From the NCBI GenBank assembly GCA_032622095.1, contig CP136064.1, positions 47,319,573-47,383,572 on the forward strand: 64,000 nucleotides of DNA. The letters run 5' to 3'. Below the pieces are notes generated by a model, which saw only the letters and a program-made list of their open reading frames with translations, did not search any database and was not told where the DNA came from. The DNA comes from Siphonodentalium dalli. Taxonomy: Eukaryota > Mollusca > Scaphopoda > Gadilida > Siphonodentaliidae. A program made the position numbers and the translations under genes. Shown here in pieces: positions 56,560 through 64,000 of this stretch (its first letter is position 1; every line of letters begins with the position of its first letter).

Positions 56560-57636
56560 TGTAGATGGGGTTAAACCTCACAACAGTGTGTTGGGGATTT
56601 GGACCTTGACTTGGGACCTTTGGTTTTTAACGCAACAAATGCGCGTACACCATATACACAAATTTCTTATGTAACCAGAGTTTTTCTTGGATAAGATGAG
56701 TTTGAAGCCTGCTAACATTTCAAAATGTTGTCAGTTTTGTATTCTCTGCAGCGGAACTCGACGCATTGAAGCAAAAGTTAAAAGAGATAAAATGTGTACG
56801 TAACGAGACTATAATACAAATGAAAAAATAAATTCAGGGAGGGTGGGCGATACAGGGAACTAAGGGTTGAACCGATATAAATTTATAGAGCGATAATGAC
56901 CAATGTTGACATATTATGCATCTCAACTCTACTGAACATTGCAACAAGGCTATAAAATAGGGGGTGTCAGAATCTTAGTCATCTCTATATAGTGCCAGAA
57001 TGGTCATTTATGGACTTCTATAAGATGATGGGTTGGTTATATGGACTCGGAGAAAAAGGGGTTTGTACCGATGAACTGACATAAATTAGTGGAGCGATGT
57101 TGCCATGTAATGTATCGCGACTGTACTAAAGCAGCAATGATATAAAATTGGGGGGGGGGGGGGTATGAAATTATCTCTATGTCTATATATGGCACCAGGA
57201 TTATATAGAAAGGAATAGCAATTGATATACGTATACGGTATACTATACTAATACCATAGACATATAAGTACAAGTATCACGCGATAAAATATTTCGTAAC
57301 GTGACTTTTCCGATGAAAGAAATAAATAAATTGGACCGGGATTAGAGGTTGGGTTGGCTATATGTGGATAATTGGATATGGATTTCATACCGATGAAACA
57401 ATACAAATTAGTGGAGCGATAAAGACCAATGTTGACACTTAGTCAGGCTACGCGGGAGAAAATAGGGGTTGATACGATAGACCAAAATAAATTTGTCGGG
57501 TGATAATGACCAATGTTGATGTATAAAGTAACGCGACTGTACTGTCGCACAATTATCAGGTGTAATCGGTCAAATATGGACTCTAGTGCCCAATATGGAA
57601 CAGCTCAGAAAATATTTGCAGGGCCCTAAAATTTAT

Positions 57637-57992
57637 TTAACATGGCATTTGCCATTAAAATCGATTTATGTCGATAAAACTGTCATTTTTCAAAATTTTA
57701 AGCTGAGACTTGGTGTATGTGCGTGGGATACATATATATTCCTAAAATGACAGAGTACAGCACGTAATTATGTTTTAGATGGAAGAAATGATATGTTTTC
57801 AATGATCAAATTTAATTAACATGGCATTTGCCATTAAAATCGATTTATGTCGATAAAACTGTCATTTTTCAAAATTTTAAGCTGAGACTTGGTGTTTGTG
57901 CGTGGGATACATATATATACCTAAAATGACAGAGTCCAGCGTGTAATTATGTTTTAGATGGAACAAATTTGTTTTCGATAATAAATTTGCAG
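57637..57992. repeat. 179-bp tandem duplication
   Basis: 57637-57815 and 57816-57992 both start TTAACATGGCATTTGCCATT and share ATCGATTTATGTCGATAAAA, GCGTGGGATACATATATAT and AATTATGTTTTAGATGGAA. ATGGCAAATGCCAT and ATCGA..TCGAT are internal palindromes. Confidence 0.93.
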
Positions 57993-58262
57993 CGTGGACG
58001 GGTCAAACCGGTCATCGAGTGCGCTCAATTTGTAAACAAAGTTTTGTCAATAGTCGTTTTGGTCAAACTATCCCTTTTTAGACCGGGACAGCAGATCCGA
58101 ATAGTAGCTAAGATGTATTTAGATAGAATTATCAAAAGAATTTGACCGATTCGGGTGTAGTTTAAGAGAATCGAGTGGAGAAATCTTGGTGATAATTCCA
58201 GAAAATAAAGATGGCGGAGAATCACAATGAAACTACCCACAATTCACTTCACTACACCAGGG

Positions 58263-58700
58263 GGGTTCGCAATGGGTTACACATTATTTTCAGTCTATCA
58301 AATTATTTATATTTTCAACAACAAGTGACTTTAAGTTTACAATTTCAGCCTATCCTGACTCTATCGATACGATTTATCATATTTTCATAAACATATTATA
58401 CACCGCTGGCGTTAACTTTACAATTTCGGCATCTACGTGATTCTTTCGGTACGATTGAGTAATGGTACAAAACAAAATGTCCAAGAATACATTAGGGGCT
58501 CCCAATGGGTTATATATTATTTTCAGGCTATCAAATTATTTATATTTTCAACAACATATTATTACACCGGTGACTTTAAGTTTACAATTTCAGCCTGTCC
58601 TGACTCTATCGATACGATTTATCATATTTTCATAAACATATTATACACCGGTGGCGTTAACTTTACAATTTCGGCATCTACGTGATTCTATCTGTACGAT
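58263..58700. repeat. 232-bp tandem duplication
   Basis: 58263-58494 and 58495-58700 share CAATGGGTTA, TATCAAATTATTTATATTTT, CTGACTCTATCGATACGATT and ACAATTTCGGCATCTACGTG. Confidence 0.92.
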
Positions 58701-58968
58701 TGAGTAAGGTACAAGAAATCCATCTCCAAGAATACATTCGCCCTGTCCACCACACAATATCAAAATCACAGAAACTAGATACACCACATGTGGCGTAATG
58801 ATTGTCTGCGAAAGCACGTGACTCGAGATTCGAAACGAAAACAAACAAGCTACCGGGTGAATAGGGTATCGCATCGGTGCTATATACTCGGGTGGCCCGG
58901 ATCAAGTTCGGTATCAATCGAATTATCTTATAGCTGTTTCCCTACCAAGAAGAGCCCGACCTTTCTCT

Positions 58969-60345
58969 TCAACGACCCAGAAAATGTTTTGCCGCCATAG
59001 TGAATGTCCGCAATAAAACTTTGTTTAAGTTGTTAGTTGTTCTGTCCATCGCACGAATACGATTCCTCCCACCACGGTTGACTGGCTCCTGTGTACTCTG
59101 TAACCTACAAACACCACGAACAGAACTAACGTCACCATCACTTCTTTCATCAGTTCGGCCCTCCATGTTCGCAGAATGTCGCTCAGACCATTCCATAGTA
59201 TGTGCAATCCAGGCTTGTCAACCGGTACCAGTACCGGTACCGGTACCGGCGGTACTTGGCCGTTTCAACGGTACCGGTTCTGATACTCAGTACCGACGGT
59301 TCTCGGTACTCGCCAAAAACAGTAAATAGATCAGTATAGATCGATTAAAATTGAAGGAACTTTGCTCTTTTAAGTGTGCCGCAACTGCCGCTTGCATTAT
59401 GGTATGCTACTATGTGTCAACGGATCAAGCACGCGGCGGCGGATGCCGAGTCTTGAAGCTGTTATCATTTTATTCAACAATGTATATATGTGCCATTTAC
59501 TCAATATGTGTTACATTATAACTTACAGTTGGGGATTGCAGCCATGCAGGTACATAGCATTTATTTCAGTTTAAATTGTCATATATACCCATCTTTTCGA
59601 TGTATGTATTTGAGCGTCTGAAGCCATAAACATAAAAGTTCTAACACCTATGATCAGGCTGCCTAAATTATGGCACATACGTGCATTAGGATACATGGTT
59701 GTATTTGTCATCCACAACAATCACCAAAAACTGGCACAAAGTGCCATACATTACCAGTAATTACCACATTATAATATACTCTTTTAAATGTGTGATATGT
59801 AGTGGAATAAACTATACAACACCAGTACCGGTACCGGTACCGCGATTCCAACGCAGTACCGGTACCGGTACCGACTCCCTTGGTACCGGCGGTACTTTGA
59901 CAAGCCTGGTGCAATCTGCATTACATCTTTCAGTGTCACATTTCCTCGCTCCCGAAATGTTCTTTTCAACCGTGACCAGTGCAATTTTTCAATCCATGAC
60001 CATGTCCTCTTCTGTGTTTCCAAACTCACAAAACAATGCTTGTTGTCCAAATCAAACAACAAACTGTCCAACTATTTCTCCACCGTCCTGTTTCAGTCCT
60101 CTAAACACACTTCGCTGATGCGAGATGAGTTGTCAAAACATCTTCAGCTACAGTGTAAACAGTTTAATTTTGTCCTGGTTGCTTGTCAGGGAGTTTAAAG
60201 AATATGTGCTGAACGTCATGGCCGACCGTGTGTAGCAGTAGAGCTTTGCTTCGTAATTAGTTATTCCTCTCCCCTCAATATACAGTTCGAAATACCGCAA
60301 CCGTCGTTGCCACGACTGGCACATAGTTGTGACGTCATCGTTCAT
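58969..60345 (-). pseudogene. Ty3/gypsy gag-like relic interrupted by a hAT element
   Basis: On the minus strand, CQSWQRRLRYFELYIEGRGI (from about 60320), VFRGLKQDGGEIVGQFVV (about 60100) and CEFGNTEEDMVM (about 60010), in different frames, follow the order of gypsy gag capsid motifs (W-x-x-RF, F-x-x-R-x-Q-x-x-x-E, C-x-FG). Then LKRTFRERGNVTLKDVMQIA is interrupted at 59908, and beyond the insertion HTMEWSERHSANMEGR resumes in frame. Gag and the pol remnant at 52300-54760 have the same orientation, so both may come from one element blown apart by later repeats. The gag assignment rests on motif order only. Confidence 0.6.
59202..59916. mobile_element. Non-autonomous hAT element with 8-bp target duplication
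   Basis: The element spans 59210-59908 (699 bp), flanked by the direct 8-bp duplication GTGCAATC at 59202-59209 and 59909-59916. The ends are CAGGCTTGTCAA and TTGACAAGCCTG, followed on both sides by GGTACC-type hexamers. An 8-bp duplication and CAGG-type short ends are diagnostic of hAT. No transposase is encoded. Removing the element and one duplication copy restores the gag-like frame across the site. Confidence 0.92.
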
Positions 60346-62440
60346 TTAGAATTTCTGTATATTTGCCATTATTGCCATGATTTACCTCTGTTTGAGCGCC
60401 GCAAATGTTCTTATATTTTCTTCGTCGACAGTTCTATCCCACCGCGGGCCCCACAATACTTGGCTTAATTAATAACAACGTATTTAAACGGGAAAAAAAC
60501 AATTGATTATTCAACAAAGTTCATCTCCCATTATCTCCATTGGTCTGCTTCCAGTGTTAGACAGAACCCATATTGAAAACATGCATATGATATAGCAAAA
60601 CGTATTTCGGTTTAAAAAAATGTGAGCATAAAGCCAGACTGGCATTGGAGTGCTAACAAATATGACACAGCAGAGTAGCAATGCATGCCATTGTCTATCC
60701 ATACTATCTTATATTCATGGTGGGGCTATATCTAAGTGAAAGTATATAATATACAGGCACGTTTGATTTATATATGAATATCCGTATGATATATGCCTAC
60801 GCGGTAAGCATGTGAAGTTATTTTAGTCAATTTCCAACTTTCCTCATGATGAAATCGGCACTTTAACTCACCCCCGTTCTTTGTAGAAGAGAATTATCTG
60901 GCTGACCCGTACCAGGAGTCAAACCTAAACCCCATAGATCGCATTGTGATGGTGGTGCCCATCCATAGACCACACGACTACCATGTACCCTAAACGGTTG
61001 ACGGCCAACGTACCAATGAGAACATGGATTAGAATCCTTCGCCATCAATTGGGATCAGCTCATAGTGCTTATACATGCAATAGTGTTCTATTGTGGTGCA
61101 TGCATGTGTTGACATGTGTTAATGCAACTATCAACGAGTTTTGCCAAAATCGGATTTGGTTTGACATAACATAGATTATTCGTCGATATTGGTGGTTTCT
61201 TTCAACAGGAATTATAACGACCCCGCTCGGTCGTGTATAGGTAACCGGCGGGCGTACGTACTTGTGACGTCACACATAATTTACAGTATACCGTTTGGGT
61301 GAAATTTTTAGCGAACCAACTTTTTCGTGTAAAAATCACGTGACTTCCGGCAGTGGTTTCCAAAATCGCGGAATCAGCAATGAAACGAATTTACTACTTC
61401 ACAACTTCCGATATGTGACAATGTACAACTGAAATATTTTATTTATTTATTAACAGTAAGTTGTTATGAATATGACCTGCAAAGGTTCATATTAGATCAG
61501 TATCATTTGTTAGCTAAATGAAGGCAGTTACGGCGTCATGACGTCAAAACGTCATTTGTCTCCGCGGGCCAGAATCCAGACATGGCTGAAAGTGTCATGT
61601 CGTCTTCGCTTAATGGCAGCGACGTACATTGTAGTCTATAGCATTCACTATATACATTACAATATAGAGGCTTTTATTATCAAAGACCGATAGGCTATAT
61701 TAAGGCATATATAATTATCGAAGCCCACTGGCATCCAAAACGATCTACACTATTATAATCAAGCATTCGCGTCGCTGACATGCGTATAGGCCTAATATAT
61801 TTGCATAGGCCTATACATGTAGTTCCACGACTATTTGCACGAACCTTCGCATTGTCCGTCTTCTTACTGTTATGCCGGGGTCGTTCTATATATGTCTTGC
61901 ATATTATCATATTACGCCAATCACATCTCATTGGGAATATAAATCTTAGGATACAACCGGAAATAGGATATATTTTTTTACCAAGGGTCAACATGTATGT
62001 CAATTCAACACTGGTCCCCATGGTTATTGGTAAAACGAGCTCGACCAGATTTGAAGTATACTTATTAATTCTAGTAAACCACAACGTTATGTCACGTGTT
62101 GATTGCGAACAACATGTATCTATATACGAAATTGATAGTTGTGTGTAATTTGGGTTTCTCAGAATGTTACTTTAGTGAAACAATTCAAAAACTCAATCTG
62201 ACATGTTCAGGGATCTTCGATCGAGGACCGATTTATATTGATATAGTTTGTTCCTGGCAAATTTGGGGAAATAGTTATCAAAAATGAGGGTTGCATCATC
62301 CAAATGGCTAATTTTGATATTATTTTCGATACCCGTTGCTATGAAATTTAGTTGCTTCACTGCAGTAAACAAATCCAATTTGTGAGAAAACAAAAATTGA
62401 ACACCACAATATATGCCATTATAAATAACTTGTTCTATAT
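60346..62440. other. Unassigned intergenic region
   Basis: No gene recognised. 60510-60610 resembles the outer flank of the 4-kb element (CTGCTTCCAGTGTTA, ATATAGCAAAAC), as do 51920-51970 and 63330-63390. A CCGCGGGCCAGAATCCAGAC phrase at 61562 resembles 39990-40020 inverted (TCTGGATTCTGGCCCAC), linking two old repeat copies. Confidence 0.4.
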
Positions 62441-62452
62441 ATTTAAAGGCAC

Positions 62453-62963
62453 GGGTGTCGTTCGTTGCAGAAATATTCATATTTGTTCAAATTGCCATCA
62501 ACAGAAGGAATATTAAAATATATATAGTTTTGTTCATATATATGCCAAACATAATCAGCGCGTAAATAGTACGAAGACGTACGATGGTGTACGTATACAG
62601 GCGCCTGCTCGTGTTACAGAAGTTGTGCTTCTGTTTACATAACACAGCGCAATTCTATTGGTTAATCACACAAACATGATATAAACGCTCTTTATTATTT
62701 CCATATCAGGAAAACAGTAACAAAGAACGCTCTTTATGTTTACCATATCCGGATCTAAACAAAAGCCGGGTAACGTAACGTTTTTTGCGTTTGTTTACAT
62801 AACAAAGGAACCAAATTGACAATAACATACTGTTTATGCCATATTTCTGATTGGTATAAGAACAAAGTATGTCTATATTTTACTATTCTTTCTGTTTATG
62901 GCGTTTTTGACGGAGGTGAATATTTTAACAGCATACCCACTGCCAAGGCCCCCGTATCTTTAA
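62453..62963 (+). mobile_element. TTAA-flanked MITE, 511 bp (same family as 10658, inverted)
   Basis: TTAA at both ends, AGGCACGGGTGTCGTTCGTT at the left and GGCCCCCGTATCT at the right. The interior is colinear with the reverse complement of 10658-11183 and 21506-22032. Confidence 0.87.
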
Positions 62964-64000
62964 AACACAGATATGTTCTGTTTATTGGAATAAATAAGAA
63001 TAGAAAAGCGCGTCCCCCTGTCGATTAACCATTGCTAAATTGTTACCAATACACTATTTCCAAGGCCATTAAGGCCAGTTGTATCATAAAAAATGTATAT
63101 TGCGATATGTTTTGTTTTTTTTTAGTTTTTTTTTTAACAACAAAATCTTTCAGTCAAAAGTAACCTCAATATGTCCGAAACCGGTTGACCTGGCAACCGC
63201 GCAACTTCAAGTAATGTCTACCCAGATTTTGTCTTAAAACAGCATGGAGAGCTTGTGTCTAAATTGATGAGGGTTTTGCTGCTAACAATTTGATCTCTCC
63301 CGCTAACATGCGGATATATCTCGTTGTCGCCCATGGTGTAATAGACAACTCATTGAAGCTGATATAAGCAGAATACATAACAAAACATACCTTGAAATCC
63401 GTGCGTTTCAAACTCCTCGCCTCGACCTTTCTCAAAATATATTTATTATAAACGACGCTGTAACTACGATCAACACCGTAGCGACGAAAATACATGCCGT
63501 TGCGACCAAAAAGTCACCAAATACACGCAACGATGAGTCTACGGTGTGTTGTTTAGACGTAAGAAAACATATGGGGTCGGCCAACAATGTGTTTCCGAGT
63601 CTTAGCCCTTATTTGAATCAGAATAACGCAAAACTAGTTGGTTTCCATGCAGATCATAACTTTAGTATTTGTTTTTCGATTGACACAAAACTAGGTATAT
63701 AAAAACGCAGATCATGTTCGAATATGGGATCGGTCCGACATATTTTGCCTGAGTTATAGCCCTTGTTGATTTTGGTTTTGGAATCGGTCTGCGCCCAAAG
63801 TTGCCCCAAACACTTTAGACAGCAGAATCAATTATTTTGTCTTTAAACATGATTATGAGCAAACAACTAGCGAATTAAGCTACGCTCCGGTGGTGCTCTT
63901 GTTTACTTGTAAGAATGTTAACCTGAACAAAATACCATGAAACCTGTTAGACATTCTATTCTGACATATTCACTGAAAAACATCGACGAAGCCGTCTTCG
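62964..64000. other. Unassigned
   Basis: No gene recognised. 63330-63400 (TAGACAACTCATTGAAG, ATAACAAAACATACC) is a further diverged copy of the repeat at 51930-51980. The 78-codon minus frame at 63259-63495 derives partly from it. Confidence 0.35.

Noticed and set aside
59000-59329. A 109-codon plus-strand host protein
   Set aside because: It runs antisense to the gag-like relic and crosses into the hAT hexamer repeats (VPVPVPVPA), so it is an artefact of repeats.

Overview
This is a eukaryotic, metazoan window. It is AT-rich, exons are split by GT/AG introns, and most of the DNA is transposon-derived. The transposons include a non-LTR element with a 2A-like peptide, Helitron-type elements, and a tRNA-headed SINE whose tail is an AACCCCAATCAATC repeat. 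That SINE tail, the pile of short foldback elements and the repeat style fit a marine lophotrochozoan, most likely a mollusc. The taxon is an inference only.

The one host gene I can support is a complete SLC22-type (organic cation/anion transporter-like) major facilitator gene on the minus strand. Its start codon is at 39542 and its stop at 3361. I assembled nine coding exons (39147-39542, 35251-35481, 30487-30683, 21147-21350, 19397-19531, 11534-11622, 6695-6815, 4139-4211, 3361-3525). All junctions are GT/AG and all phases agree, giving 1611 coding bases and a 536-residue protein, the usual length of the family. The introns total about 34.6 kb and are almost wholly mobile DNA. A 90-bp tandem duplication covers the end of exon 7 and its splice donor, so two competing donors sit exactly 30 codons apart in an open frame.

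Layout: 1-3360 (3' of the gene) holds nested-palindrome MITEs and a TTAA-flanked piggyBac-like MITE. 3361-39542 is the gene. Its introns hold a 51-bp minisatellite (5.07-5.47 kb), foldback elements (7.4-10.4 kb), a second TTAA MITE family (9.7, 10.7 and 21.5 kb), a Helitron with a paralogous empty site (12.7 kb), a decayed 3.8-kb LINE (14.2-18.0 kb), a MULE-like DNA transposon with a truncated transposase (23.0-27.2 kb), poly-C tracts, and a piggyBac-like MITE inserted in another foldback (33.3 kb). 39.6-64 kb (5' of the gene) holds a SINE head, a second Helitron, LINE relics, a 4-kb element with arms of about 0.8 kb enclosing a 1.3-kb minisatellite (47.9-51.9 kb), Ty3/gypsy pol remains (52.3-54.8 kb), a tandem array of mariner-like MITEs (56.1-56.6 kb), and a gypsy gag relic interrupted by a hAT element with a perfect 8-bp target duplication (59.2-59.9 kb).

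No rRNA, intact tRNA, CRISPR or bacterial operon structure is present. I found no second host protein-coding gene. Most long open frames in the window are repeat-derived or chance.
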